From positions 16,849,153-16,913,152 of the forward strand of contig CM045998.1 in assembly GCA_025175895.1 (NCBI GenBank): a stretch of DNA of 64,000 nt. Direction: 5' to 3'. Position 1 is the first letter of the stretch. Every line of letters starts with the position of its first letter. Shown piece by piece: positions 12,202 through 23,411 of this stretch. The position numbers and the translations under genes were made by a program. This DNA is from Wurfbainia villosa (lineage: Eukaryota > Streptophyta > Magnoliopsida > Zingiberales > Zingiberaceae). The notes under the pieces were generated by a model. It had not been told where the DNA came from, did no database searches, and saw only the letters and a program-made list of their open reading frames with translations.

Positions 12202-12795
12202 TAGCCATGAATCTAAGGAGATAACGGAAAGTAGGATTAGGGATGTTAAATGATTTAGATCTAGATGCATCGTAAGGGCGAGGGTCATCAGAAATTAATC
12301 TCCAAAATTGATGATCAATAAAATGTCTATGAATTTGCCTCTCCCCTCCGCTAGGAAAATCAAATATCATATTAAAATCACTCAGAGAAAGGGTAAATTC
12401 ATGGTTCATTAATCTAAATTTTATTTTTCCTTCCTCACAATCTTTTCCTTGCAGTATTTCAGCGGACAGGGAGCTAAGGAATTCAAGAGTGATACTAGGG
12501 TAAGTAAGGTGATGGTGTGTGATAAACTCTGTCCAGCCTATCCTATTTGTTAACCAAGTTATGTCATCTCTTAACCCTAAGGTGGTCAACGTGTAGAAGT
12601 CTATAGTTCTCGTAGATACTAACTTCCTCTTTTCAAGCTTACTGAATTTAGTCTTCATAATATCATCCCTAAAAACAATTCCATAAGGATGGCTAGAGTC
12701 GGAGGAGGAGCGTTACCCAAATCCTGAGCTTTTCTTTTCCCTTGTCCTTTGCCAGAGGAAGAAGCTCCTCCTCTTGTCTTCACTCGCTTGCTCAT
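12202..12795 (-). pseudogene. Athila ORF1-like, N-terminal fragment
   Basis: Minus-strand frame starting at an ATG at 12795 (MSKRVKTRGGASSSGKG) and, after a frameshift near 12700, open from 12658 down to the C2 junction. It includes TLTTLGLRDDITWL, ITLEFLSSL and FRYLLRFMA. This is the style of the ATHILA ORF-1 family, found between pol and the 3' LTR of Athila gypsy elements; its function is unknown. The C2 3' LTR cuts the frame at 12202. The last 33 bp are repeated in inverted orientation at 17802-17834, where a second ORF1 piece begins on the plus strand. Confidence 0.75.
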
Positions 12796-13518
12796 GGCGT
12801 TGGAATTGGAGAGACAGCAGGTTTGCTCCTCGCCTGCTTGAGAGGGAGACCGGCGGCGGCTGCTTCAACCTTGTATCGCGAGTGGAAGATTAGGGCGTGC
12901 TCGGGCTGGTTTTAGAGGGTTATCCGCAGCATAGGCGTGTCGGGCTTGTTCTTACGCAAATACCCGACCCGTTTAGGTGCGACATGGGCGTGTTGCTCTT
13001 TCCGTAGGCGTGTCGCTGATCCGCCCAGCGTGCCTAGTGTTGAGAAGTGTGCGACACGGCGTGCTAGTCGACGCCCGCCTATGTTGTCTTGGTACCAACA
13101 ACACGCTGTGTCGCTCGGCATAGGAGGGTCGTGTCAATTTGGCACGCATGCACGTTTATCATGTCGTGTCCTGTAAACACGAAAAAATGTAAAACTCAAA
13201 ATCAAATAAAATAAAATAAAATTACTAAAAATGAAAATAGCTTGGTTGCCTCCCAAGAAGCGCTTGTTTAAGGTCGTTAGCTTGACCCTCGGTTATCCCT
13301 AGTTTTGGGGATATGGCTCGAGGAGTGTGCTCTGCCTCTTCCTCCTCAACCACTGTGGTGTTAGGTTGTGATCGGAAATCTCGACTCTTTATCCTCAAAA
13401 TCCCTTGAGCTTATTAAGATAAGTTTGTTCGATGCTCCTTCTAGTGCTATTATCGAAACTATCAATCCTACAACAAACATCAAAAATAGAAGGTGTTTAT
13501 GACTTTTGAAAGGTCAAT
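12796..13518 (-). other. Athila post-pol spacer, rich in CACG/CGTG words
   Basis: No gene supported. At 13240-13275 the reverse complement reads as a tail of the DLKQALLGRQP type, which in Athila elements follows pol. RT, RNase H and integrase are missing between it and the protease at 13519, so pol has been deleted. Bases 12920-13170 are crowded with near-palindromic words built from acacg and cgtgt. Similar tracts occur at 14155-14335 and 16990-17200. Confidence 0.6.
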
Positions 13519-15779
13519 TCAATTTTGTCGTTTCCAAATGCAAGTGAGAGTTTGTGGTTCTTGACATCTATCATTGCCCGCAGTGAGCCAAGAAAGGTCT
13601 CCCAAAATGAGTGGAATGCATGGGTCTTCATCCATGTCAAGCACTACAAAATCGGCAGGAATAATAAAATTTCCCACCTGCACTGGTACATCTTCTAATA
13701 TTCCCAAAGGATATCTAATTGAGCGATCGGCTAACTGCAAGGCCATAGTAGTTAGTTTCATTTCTCCCAAATCCAATTTCTTGCATATGGAAAGAGGTAT
13801 CAGATTGACACTGGCACCCAAATCGCAAAAAGCCTTATCAAAATTTGAGTCATTAATTATGCAAGGTATAGAAAAGCTACCTGGATCATTTAGTTTGGGA
13901 GGTACCATGTTCTTAATTAAGGCACTGCACTCCTCAGTAAGAGCCACTGTTACATGCTCCTCGACTTTTCTTTTATTGGTTAAGATGTCCTTCAAGAACT
14001 TAGAGTATGTAGGCATTTGTTGAAGAGCTTCTATAAAAGGTATATTGATATATAGCTTCCTAATTACCTCAAGGAACTTACCAAATTGTTCATCCAATTT
14101 TTCCTTAATCACCTTTGAGGAACGGGATAGGGGCTTATATGTTCTTGGTTCCCTATTCGACACGCCTGTGTTGTTTGGCACAGCCTGGGCGTGTTTTCTG
14201 CTGGAATGACCCGACATGGGTGTGTACCGACACGCTCGTGGCCTCCGTGTTGCTCAACACGCTCGGGTCGGTGTGTCGCTCAACCAGCGTCTTCTTTGTC
14301 ATCTTCCAACTCCGACACGCTCGTGTCAGAGGCTTGTTTAGCTCTGTCTCCTTCTAAAATCCTTCCACTTCTCAAACTTATAGAATTACAATGCTCAGCT
14401 GGGTTTACTTCTGAATTTCCAGGAAATCTGCCGGGCGTCCTTGATGCTGAGCTGGCAATTTGGGAAATTTGATTTTCCAGCATTCTTGTGTGATTAGTCA
14501 AATTATCAACCTTGCTTCCCAATTGCTTGATTGCCTCGGTATTATTTTGATGTTGCCTATTTGATTCTACAATATCTCACAAATTCATCATTTATCTTCC
14601 CCTGACACGTGATAAAATTTTCCATCATCTTTTCTAAGCTCGACTTGGGTCCTGGCTGAAATCCCGAAGGTGCTCCAAAGTTGTTCTGTCCAGAAGAATT
14701 TTGATGGGCTCTATACGAAAAGTTGGGATGATTTCTCCAACCGGGATTGTACGTGTTTGAGTAAGGGTTGCCACCATTAGGCTTCTGATTAAAATTATTC
14801 AATGCATCAACTTGCTCAATCCCAGCTTCCGATGATGGTGCGTGTAGGATTTGACAGTTCATCGCTACGTGTCCTGTTACACCACAGATCTCGCAAGTGA
14901 CATTAGATGAGTTTACGGCTGATACATTAAAATGTTCGAGCTTTTGAGTTAATGCATCGACTTTTGCACTGAGTAGATCAATGGTACTTACCTCAAACTT
15001 ACCTGGCATTTTAGTTTGATATCCTCGTTCTGTAGCCCATTGGTGAGAATTCATTGCCACATTCTCGATGATCTCAAAAGCTTCATCCAATGTTTTGTTC
15101 ATAAGAGCTCCTCCTGCAGTAGAATCAAGAGAAACCTTAGTAGCATACGAGATTCCATTGTAAAGTATGCACAATGAGCCACTTCTCGACCCATGATGAG
15201 GGCATTGTTGTAGTAATCCCTTAAATCATCCCGGGCTTCAAATAATATTTCTCCATCCTTTTGCGCAAAATTAGTGATTTGATGGCGAAGACTTGCAGTT
15301 TTGCTGGGTGGAAAATACTTGTCTAAAAATCTTTCCTCCAGTTGATCCCAGGTAGTTATACAATCTGCTGGAAGAGAGTGTAGCCAAGCTACGGCTTTGT
15401 CCAAATGAGAAAGGAAACAAGCGCAATCTAATAGCATCCACGAGGCTCCATTCAGTTTCAAAGTCTCATAAAAATTCCAAAAATACTTCCAAGTGCGATT
15501 TGGATCTTGATGAGTGCTCCTCGAATTGATCTTTGTTGGACCATAGATAGTAGCCGGTTTTAATTGAAATTGTTTGCTTCAATAGGGGGTCTTCTAATAC
15601 TCGATCTCAATCCTTGTACTAGGTCCGCATAATCCCTTAAAGGTTTATTTTCAGTCGACCATGTCGAGGTCGATTGTTTTCCCGAGGTTCTTGAAATCGT
15701 TTTTCTAGCAAGGAAAGTTCTCTCTATCTCAGGATCAATATCGAGAATTTCCCTATTAAGTCTGTGCATGCAACAACAA
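13519..15779 (-). pseudogene. gag-pro: Athila gag-protease remnant
   Basis: Read on the minus strand from about 15779 (MHRLNREILDIDPEIERTF) downward. The gag has PLRDYADLV, then the core (VAWLHSLPADCITTWDQLEERFLDKYFPPSKTA, in pieces), ALMNKTLDEAFEIIENVA, and a knuckle CEICGVTGHVAMNC near 14880 that keeps CCHC spacing. A linker with CACG/CGTG words follows, then QFGKFLEVIRKLYINIPF and an aspartic protease, FCDLGASVNLIPLSI near 13810. The protease has D-L-G-A where retroviral types have D-S/T-G-A, as is usual in Athila. Several frameshifts separate the pieces (about 15460-15560, 15100-15170, 14520-14560 and 14220-14280). Pol beyond the protease is deleted. Confidence 0.88.
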
Positions 15780-15909
15780 GAGAGGCTCCCAAAACAAGAA
15801 TTCAGAATAGATACAAAAAGAAAAATAGGAACAATCAATATTCGGAACAAGAATTCAGATCAGAAATCTAGATTAACTAAATCACTCTCAATTCAATATT
15901 GAGTGTCAA

Positions 15910-15927
15910 TCCCCGGCAACGGCGCCA
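15910..15927 (-). promoter_or_regulatory. Athila primer binding site (tRNA-Asp)
   Basis: The plus strand reads tccccggcaacggcgcca, identical to the 3' end of tRNA-Asp, so the minus strand carries the complementary 18-nt primer site. tRNA-Asp priming is characteristic of Athila. It lies just below the LTR end at 15934, giving the minus-strand direction. Confidence 0.92.
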
Positions 15928-15933
15928 AAAACT

Positions 15934-17354
15934 TGATGTGTTATTTTCCGCAAGTGCACGGTTGTCGTCAAGTAATAAAAATATCGATCCCACAGGGATT
16001 GGAACAATTACCGAATGATCGTGATACCAAGTTATCTAGTAAATCAATGTATGGTTTAAGCTAAGAAAGCGAGCATCAATAACAACGAATGAGAAGAACG
16101 AGCTAAAAGTCGATAGTTGAGGAGAATCTCGGGATATGGGTTTCACCACGTCGATGATTTATAAGGTGATTTGATTCTTTCCTACCCCTATTAGAGTTTG
16201 TTTGATGGAACCTATCCTAAGGTAAATCAACGGCCCCTTTCGAGGTCTACGCTGACTGTACCTATCAAATTCAATTTACCTGTCACGGTGTTCGAGCATA
16301 GGGGATCATAATCAGCTAAGGGGACCTGTCACGAGACCCCCGCAAACCTCCCTATTCTTACCTCTGTCACTAGGTAGAAACTGGATTTGATAGATCCATT
16401 AAGTCCATAAGAGTTCCTCTAGAGTCAAATTTCCTTTTTTTCACGGTAGGTTTGCACACGGGACCATAATCAGCTAAGGGGACCTGTCACGAGACCCCCG
16501 CAAGCCCTCGTAGATACGCTACCGCTACTTGACAGGAGTTTATCCCTAGTTGGTTCGGGGTTTCGGGAACTTGGGTTCACTGTTAGGTACTTCCCCTTAG
16601 CTCCTTAGGTTTGTCAATAAGAATCCAACGAAAACCAAATCAACACAAACAATAATTTAAGTAGTATAGATTATATCATCATCGTAAATCGTCAAAGGGC
16701 TACTCCCCCATCCTAAGATTACAGGACACTACTCCATAGTCTGACAAGAGTTGCTAGAGAAAGAAAATACAATACTGGATGCCATCTGCGTTCCTCTGCC
16801 GACTCCTTCTCTTTTGCTTCCTCTGTTGTCGATCCCTTTGCCCTCTTCTCTCCTCCTTTTTGACCATCCGCCGTCCTCCTCTAGGGTTAGAATATCTTCT
16901 CTTTTATAGCCTTGCCTCCTCTTCAATTTAAGGCAATAGATTCCCACGAAGATCCTGATTGCTCGCAGAAAAGGAAGGCTGAAATCAGGCCAACACGCCC
17001 ATGCCACATGAGGCACGCGTGTCGCGGAGTTTCCACAAGGCGTGTCATTCTTTGGAATCACCGCGACGGCGTGTTGTGGCTGCATAGGCGTGTTGGTCAG
17101 CCGGAATCACCGCACGGGCGTGTTGCTCTTTGAACTCAGCGTGTTGTCCGGCCGGCTCTCATGACAGCGTGTCGATTCCGAGCACGCTGTGTTGTTTTGA
17201 TCACGCCCTTCTTCTTATTAACACAAAAACACCCTGACAGCAGTCTCTTCCTCCAAAATATGCTAATCATGATAAAATACATGTCTAGGATATGAAATGA
17301 GATAAAATGCACATATATAAAGTAGTGAAAACATAGCATGATTCACCCACATCA
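15934..17354 (-). repeat. Athila LTR
   Basis: About 1.42 kb bounded by TGATGTG and CACATCA, a 7-bp inverted terminal match. A primer site lies on its internal side (15910-15927). On its other side, at 17355-17400, is a typical Athila 3' end (reverse complement of tttgcttgaggacaagca followed by a g-rich tract). One LTR thus has PBS on one side and PPT on the other. Inside, near 16240-16510, the pair 'ggggacctgtcacgagacccccgcaa' type sequence is repeated, and 16980-17210 is rich in CACG/CGTG words. Confidence 0.8.
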
Positions 17355-17801
17355 AAATCCCCTAGTCTTAAACTTTTGCTTGTCCTCAAGCAAAGACAAC
17401 TCGAAAGACAACTTATTTGTGGAAATACTAAGCATCATCTAGGGGTATACAGTCTGATCTTAATCTTTTCAAATCATTCCTAGTTGCCAAGTTCGAAAGA
17501 TCCCTATATAGTGCACGTGAAATGGTGGACTAAAGTCATTGGACACCAATCTGGACTTGACATCCCTTCTATCGTAGAATATTCTTATTTCCGGCATAGA
17601 GGCACTTACCTGCCTTAATGCATGGATCATTCTTACCTATCATCAAAAGGTCTCAAAGGAGCACTTTCCAAGAAGAGAGAAGGTAAGGAATTATAGAGAG
17701 CATTTCCCCAGTAACTAGTTAGTCTCAAAGGGGCACCTTTTAGGTGTTTCCCCAGTAACTACTTGGTCTCAAAGGGGTGCTTGAAAACAATTCCCCAGTA
17801 A
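17355..17801 (-). other. Athila 3' untranslated region
   Basis: Minus strand, upstream of the LTR. Starts with the PPT side (aaaatcccctag on the plus strand) and the conserved cttgtcctcaagcaaa word at about 17382. Bases 17640-17805 contain three imperfect copies of a unit including ttccccagtaacta and gtctcaaagggg, spaced about 55 bp. No gene is supported. Confidence 0.6.
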
Positions 17802-18290
17802 CTACTTTCCGTTATCTCCTTAGATTCATGGCTAATACAATCTCAGGGAGATATGATAGTGCAGGGGTGGCTAGGCAGAGTGAGTTACAATTTCTATGGG
17901 CCATGCTAAATGAAGTTAAGATTGATTCAGGAGCCCATATGGTTAGGCATTTAGTTAAGGTTAGTAATAGCCCATCCGGAGTCATAGTCATACGGGGTAT
18001 TATCACTAGGATTGCTGTAGCCTTAGGATGTGATTTGGATGACCTTGAATATTGTCCTGCTAGCCCTAGATTGGATTTGGATGCTTGTATAAATATGAAG
18101 ATGATTGAGGCATGTGACGAGGGATATCGTTTGGTGTTAAGAAATGGAATTAAAATCCCTCTTAGAACCACGAGCGGATGTATGCGTAATTCATCCAATT
18201 GGCTTTTTAGAGATGTTCAGAACCCTTTCCTACCCCCCCATGCTCCATCACCGCTAGGGAGCCATCTCACATAGCCCCGAGCCATCACAT
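17802..18290 (+). pseudogene. Athila ORF1-like, C-terminal fragment, inverted
   Basis: Open on the plus strand through about 18274. It begins with the 33 bp (encoding FRYLLRFMA) that end the minus-strand fragment at 12202 and continues as NTISGRYDS, ELQFLWAMLNEVKIDSGAHM, GVIVIRGIITRIAVALGCDL and LRNGIKIPLRTT. The two pieces look like the N- and C-terminal parts of one ORF1 type separated by 5.6 kb and pointing in opposite directions. An inversion, or two copies, is needed to explain that. I found no host protein to which this could belong. Confidence 0.65.
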
Positions 18291-18929
18291 TCGACTCTGA
18301 ACCCCACGGTTTCCCTCGACAATGTTTCAGGTACTCTTCTTTTGATTTTGAGTTCCGATCATCATTGAAGCATTTAGGTCGAGCATACCTCGCACATTGG
18401 TGTGTGGATCGGTATGCCCAAGCTCTGAGGAGCACCATCGCATGGTGACACGGCATTTGGATAGAGCGGTGATTTTTACAGAGCGATGAATTTTCATCCT
18501 AGTCGCGGGAAGATAATGATAGATTTCGACAAGAGTCCGGGAGTTTTACGAGAGCGGCGTAGGTGGCGAGAGGAGGATGCTAGTAGCGAAGCGATGACCA
18601 TTGACCACCTTCAACTATTTTGTGAGTTTTGATGCACATCCTTTACTGCTTATGCCGTTTCTACTTAGATCTTTTTGGTTATTGCTATTTTATTTTATTT
18701 GCATCTTTTCATATCTCATAACAGTGCAATTTTTTTATATATCATCAGTAATACAATGAATATTGGTCGGATCATGAAATTCCTTTTCCTATTTGATAAG
18801 AACCTATTTCACTTGAACACGGTCTATAGGTGCGAGGTATCCAATGAAAAGATTTAAATCCCATATCGAGCCAGTACTCGATTTTCCATTGGAGACTTAC
18901 TTGCAAACTTCTTTGGAGAAACACTTTCA

Positions 18930-18976
<47 letters not shown>

Positions 18977-19704
18977 GTAATAAAAAAATAAAAAAGAGAA
19001 GAATGAAGAAAAAAAAGAAATTTTTTTTTTTTTTTTTTTAGTGAAAGTGTTGCGCCAGTAACCCCGTGGCGCAAGTAAGTCTCCAATGGAAAATCGAGTA
19101 CTCGTCTGATATGGGGATTTAAATCTTTTCATTGGATACCTCGCACCTATAGACCGTGTTCAAGTGAAATAGGGTTCTTATCAAATAGGCAAAAGGAATT
19201 TCATGATCCACCAATATTCAATTGTATTACTGATGATATATAAAAAATTGCATCATATGAGATATGAAAAGATGCAAATAAAATAAAATAGCAATAACCA
19301 AAAAGATCTAAGTAGAAACGGCATAAGCAGTAAAGGATGTGCATCAAAACTCACAAAATAGTTGAAGGTGGTCAATGGTCATCGTCTTCGCTACTAGCAT
19401 CCTCCTCTGCCCACCTACGTCGCTGCTCCTGGTAAAACTCCCGGGACTCTTGTCGAAATCTATCATTATCTTCCCTCCGGGCGGACTCAAGAAGGAAAAA
19501 TTCATCGACTCTCAGAAAATCACCGCCCTATCCAAATGCCGTGTCACCATGCGATGGTGCTCTCCAGAGCTTGGGCATACCGATCCCACACACCAATGTG
19601 CGAGGTATGCTCGACCCTAAATGCTTCGAATGATGATCGGAATCCTGAAAAATCAAAAGAAGAGTACCCTGCAGAAACATTGTCAGTAGGAAACCGTGGG
19701 AGAT
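18291..19704. repeat. Large inverted repeat (arms ~640-665 bp) with A40/T19 apex
   Basis: Left arm 18291-18931 and right arm 19040-19704 are reverse complements with scattered substitutions and indels (roughly 90% by eye). The centre holds A40 (18932-18971), a 49-bp A-rich spacer, and T19 (19021-19039). Both arms carry the same Athila-like sequence downstream of the ORF1 fragment. Within each arm a frame with RYAQAL...TIAW-type words is readable but broken. Long Phe- or Lys-runs encoded over the apex are not genes. Origin could be a foldback insertion, a template switch or a long-read artefact. Confidence 0.85.
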
Positions 19705-19726
19705 TCATGGCTAATACAATCTCAGG

Positions 19727-20991
19727 GGTCTTGGCATCGAAAGTCCAACATGGGTTGGCAAGGGAAAGTCCAAGCATGGGTCTTAGGCAAGGGAAAGTCC
19801 AAGCATGGGTCTTGGCATGGAAAGTCCAACATGGGTTGGCAAGGGAAAGTCCAAGCTTGAGTCTTGGCATTTGAGAAGTCCAAGAGATTTGACATTGGCA
19901 GCGTAAAGTCCAAGCGGAGTCTTGGCGGTGTAAGTCCAATGTGCCTTGGCGGTGTATACACTGTTAGCATGACATAGCCGATGGAAGCACCTGAAGGCTA
20001 GCGCGATGGATGAACAAGTCATGGATGACTTGGAGGGATCCGAGAGGCGTAAGGCTGATGGAGGTGGCTAGAAGGTTTAGGTCTAGGCTAAGCGTGGTCT
20101 AGCAAGTATGGGGGAATCATACTTGAGTTAAAACCTCATTTTTGAGGTTGGCAGTCGACTGGCATTATGGCCGGTTCGACTGCCGTGAGTAAACTTAAGT
20201 TCGACTGTCATTTAAGAGCTGAAATTGCTCGAGCGTGACGCTCATGGAGCGATCGGCCGATCGATCGCCGCATGATCGAAGGGATGGCAATCGACTGCCA
20301 GTTAAGTTACGAGCACAGAACGCTCCGTAGCCGACTGGGCAGTCGACTACGGGCGTTGGCAGTCGACTTCCAATGTTGGCAGTCGACTGGTGAGAGTACC
20401 ATTGGAACTTGTCCAACGTGGATTGAGCCGTTGTCTCACAGCTACAGTGTTGGCAGTCGACTGCCAGGCGGAAATCCAGCTCTATGGAGGATAAAAGTAG
20501 TCGTTTGTGGAAGGCTCAAAAAGGGGTTTTCTTGGGCGATTTAAAGGGGAATTGTTGGTGCTCTTCCAGTCCTTCAAGGCTAGTCCAAGGCAACCAAAGA
20601 TCAAGCAACCAAAGTGCTCTAGTAAAGTAGTTTCCTTTACTTGCATTGTATTTTATTATTGTATATTTCTTGTATTCATCTCTTATTGTTGTAAGAGTAG
20701 TTTGTACGAGGTTTCTCCGCCTCCGGATTGTTCCGAGAAGGAGTGTTTATTAGTGGTGTGTGATTGACATCGCTAGGGCTCGTTTGAGCTCGACCCGTGG
20801 AGTAGGAACCATGTGGTTCCGAACCACGTTATATACTCGTGTTCGTGTGTGATTGTCTATTTCATTATTGTCATTATTATCTATATTCCGCTGCGCTAAC
20901 AAAATTTTTAGAGACGACACGCGAACGATTTCCATCAAGCTTAGCACGACGCTATTCACCCCCCCCTCTAGCGGGCGCACAGGTCCTAACA
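19727..20991 (+). repeat. C1 3' LTR, right part, with ~27-bp tandem array and CAGTCGACTG palindromes
   Basis: Resumes the array left at 2906: about nine imperfect copies of a ~27-bp unit (aagtccaagcatgggtcttggcaaggg) to about 19950. Then CAGTCGACTG occurs exactly at 20152, 20380 and 20454, with one-mismatch copies at 20288, 20340 and 20360. The end reads ttcacccccccctctagcg...cctaaca, the usual close of Sirevirus-like LTRs in this window. The RT of G1 begins at once after 20991, so C1 was inserted in the RT gene of G1. Confidence 0.8.
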
Positions 20992-23321
20992 TATAGATCA
21001 TCTCGTGATAGTGTTCATCGATGATATATTGATTTATTCTCGATCCGAGGAGGAGCATGAACAACATCTGCGGATAGTATTGGAGATATTGCGACGGGAT
21101 CAATTGTATGCCAAATTTAGCAAGTGTGCATTTTGATTATCCTCAGTGTGTTTTCTTGGACATGTGGTGTCCAACAGAGGTATTTTTGTAGATCCCCAGA
21201 AGATTGAGGCGATTACCAGTTGGGAGTAGCCAAAATCAGTTCAGGAGGTCCGTAGTTTCCTTGGTTTGACCGGGTATTATCGGAGATTCATGGAGGGATT
21301 CTCAAGTATTGCCATGCCACTCACTCGCCTGACTCGGAAAAGGGTCAAATTCACCTGGTCAGAGGCCTGTGAAACTAGCTTCCAGGAGCTTAAGCGACGA
21401 CTAGTTTCTGCACCAATCTTAGTGATTCTTTCTGGTGTTGATGGGATGGTTCTCTATACGGATGTGTCTATCCAAGGGTTGGGTGCATTCTGATGCAGTC
21501 CAACCATGTGGTATCTTATGCCTCCCGTCAACTAAAAGATCACGAAAGGAATTACCCAGTGCACAATCTGGAGTTAGCCGCCATCATTTTCGCATTGAAG
21601 ATATGGAGGCACTACTTGTATGGGATTACCTTTGAGATCTACATAGACCATAAAAGTCTGAAGTATCTATTCACACAGAAAGAGCTGAATCTGAGACAGA
21701 GACGGTGGATGGAATATCTGAAAGATTATGACTGCACAATCCAATATCATTCAGAAAAAACTAATGTGGTAGCAGATGTGCTGAGCAGGAAGTCTCATGG
21801 AGTTCGGGTCAGTCATCTGACAGCAGTTACTGATCTAGTTTGATAGTTCTCAGAGTTAGGATTGTCGGAGCACGGTCAAACATCCCAAGGGATATTAGTA
21901 TCTATGGTTGCCCAGTCCGCCATTGTTGAGAGGATCAAGGAAGCACAAGTCAGTGACCAGCATCTGCAGTTCTTGTGCAGCACGATAGACTCAGAACGTC
22001 AGATGGATTTCTCGAGTGATGACTATGTGTTTCGGACACGCACCCAGTTAAGGAAGAATTGCTACAGGAAGCACATGAGTCGAGATTTGCTATACATCCT
22101 GGTGGTACTCGGATGTACCGAGATTTGAAGCGCTTATACTGGTGGAACGGTATGAAACGAGATATTGCAGACTTTGTTGCATGATGTCTAGTATGCCAGC
22201 AAGTGAAGGCTGAACATCAGAAACCTGCTGGGTTACTTCAGGAAATTTTGATCCCAGAATGGAAGTGGGAGCATATCACAATGGACTTCGTTACGGGATT
22301 ACCCAGAACCAATAAAGGACATGATGCGATTTGGGTGATCGTAGATCGATTGACCAAATCAGCTCACTTCCTTCTGATTCATGGGACGGACTCATTGGAT
22401 CGTCTAGCGAAATTGTACTGTCGAGAGATTATCAGATTGTATGGCGTACCTTTGAGTATCATATCTAATAGAGATCCACGATTTACTTCGCGATTCTGGC
22501 AGAGTCTGCAGCAAGTTATGGGCACAGAGCTTTGACTCAGTACCGCCTTCCATCCGCAGACGGATGGATAGTCTGAGCATACCATTCAGACTCTGGAGGA
22601 TCTATTGAGATCTTGTGTCATGGATTTCGGTGGCAGTTAGAAGGATCACATTCCTTTAGTGGAGTTTGCCTACAACAACAGCTACCACTCTTCTATCCAG
22701 AAGGCTCCTTTCGAGGCACTATATGGTAGACCCTGCAAATCTTCTGTGTTATGGGAGGAAGTTGGGGAACGACAGTTATTGGGGCCTCAGAGTATCCAGC
22801 ATGATGCGGAGTTGGTACGAGTCATCAGGCGACGATTATTAGAGATACAGGATAGACAAAAGAGTTTTGCGGACCAGAGGCGAAGGCCTCTGGAATTCTC
22901 AGTCGGGGACCATGTTTTCCTACAAGTGTCACCCACCAAAGGGGTCAAGAGATTTGGGCTAAAAGAAAAATTAGTTTCACGCTACATTGGTCCATTTGAG
23001 ATATTAGAGCGGATTGGAGGTGTTGCTTATCGGTTGGCTTTACCTCCGACACTTGTGGATATTCACAACGTATTCCATGTATCTATGCTGAGGAAATACG
23101 TGCCGCGATCTGACCATGTTCTGAAAGAGATTTCGATACCACTCCAAGTGAATGCGACTTATGAGGAGACTCTGGTGCGGATTCTTGGTCGCAAGGAGCG
23201 ACAGTTGCGGAACAAAATCATCCAACTCGTAAAGGTGGGATGGCAGCATCATACGGATGAGGAGGCTACATGGGAGCTAGAAGATACTATCCGAGCTCGA
23301 TACCCTCATCTATTTACCTGA
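20992..23321 (+). pseudogene. pol: G1 pol, 3' half: RT end, RNase H, integrase, chromodomain (Tekay-like Ty3/gypsy)
   Basis: Starts within RT just before FIDDILIYSRS (active site at 21014-21025), then VRSFLGLTGYYRRF, an RNase H with LYTDVSIQGLGAF and LEL...FALKIWRHYLYG, an integrase zinc region (H-H-C-C near 22085-22200), the core (TMDFVTGLPR, IIRLYGVP) and a C-terminal chromodomain-like segment (QLVKVGWQHHTDEEATWE) ending ARYPHLFT. The second catalytic Asp of the integrase is Asn (ISNRDPRF for the usual SDR). In-frame stops stand where Trp or Gln is expected (about 21135, 21229, 22534, 22570 and 22638). Frameshifts occur near 21490 and 22045. The C-terminus places it with Tekay/Del chromoviruses. 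The upstream half of the element is left of the window. Confidence 0.9.
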
Positions 23322-23396
23322 GGTATGTGGTTATTTCAGAATATGCTTGATCTAATTTTTGCATTTAAGTACGAAATTTGGGGACCAAATATTAGT

Positions 23397-23411
23397 AAGT
23401 GGGGGAGAAAG
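23397..23411 (+). promoter_or_regulatory. G1 polypurine tract
   Basis: aagtgggggagaaag immediately before the LTR start. The same tract precedes the 3' LTR of G2 on the other strand (38530-38550), which confirms the boundary. Confidence 0.8.

Noticed and set aside
17777..18274. 165-codon plus-strand frame that might be a host gene
   Set aside because: It continues the Athila ORF1 sequence that breaks at 12202 and lies inside the rearranged Athila block.
18772..19132. Two overlapping frames with long Phe runs
   Set aside because: They only translate the A/T apex of the inverted repeat.
19544..20022. Minus-strand frames with repeated PCLDF/CWTF-type units
   Set aside because: They read the ~27-bp tandem array of the C1 LTR in reverse; no domain and all three frames look alike.
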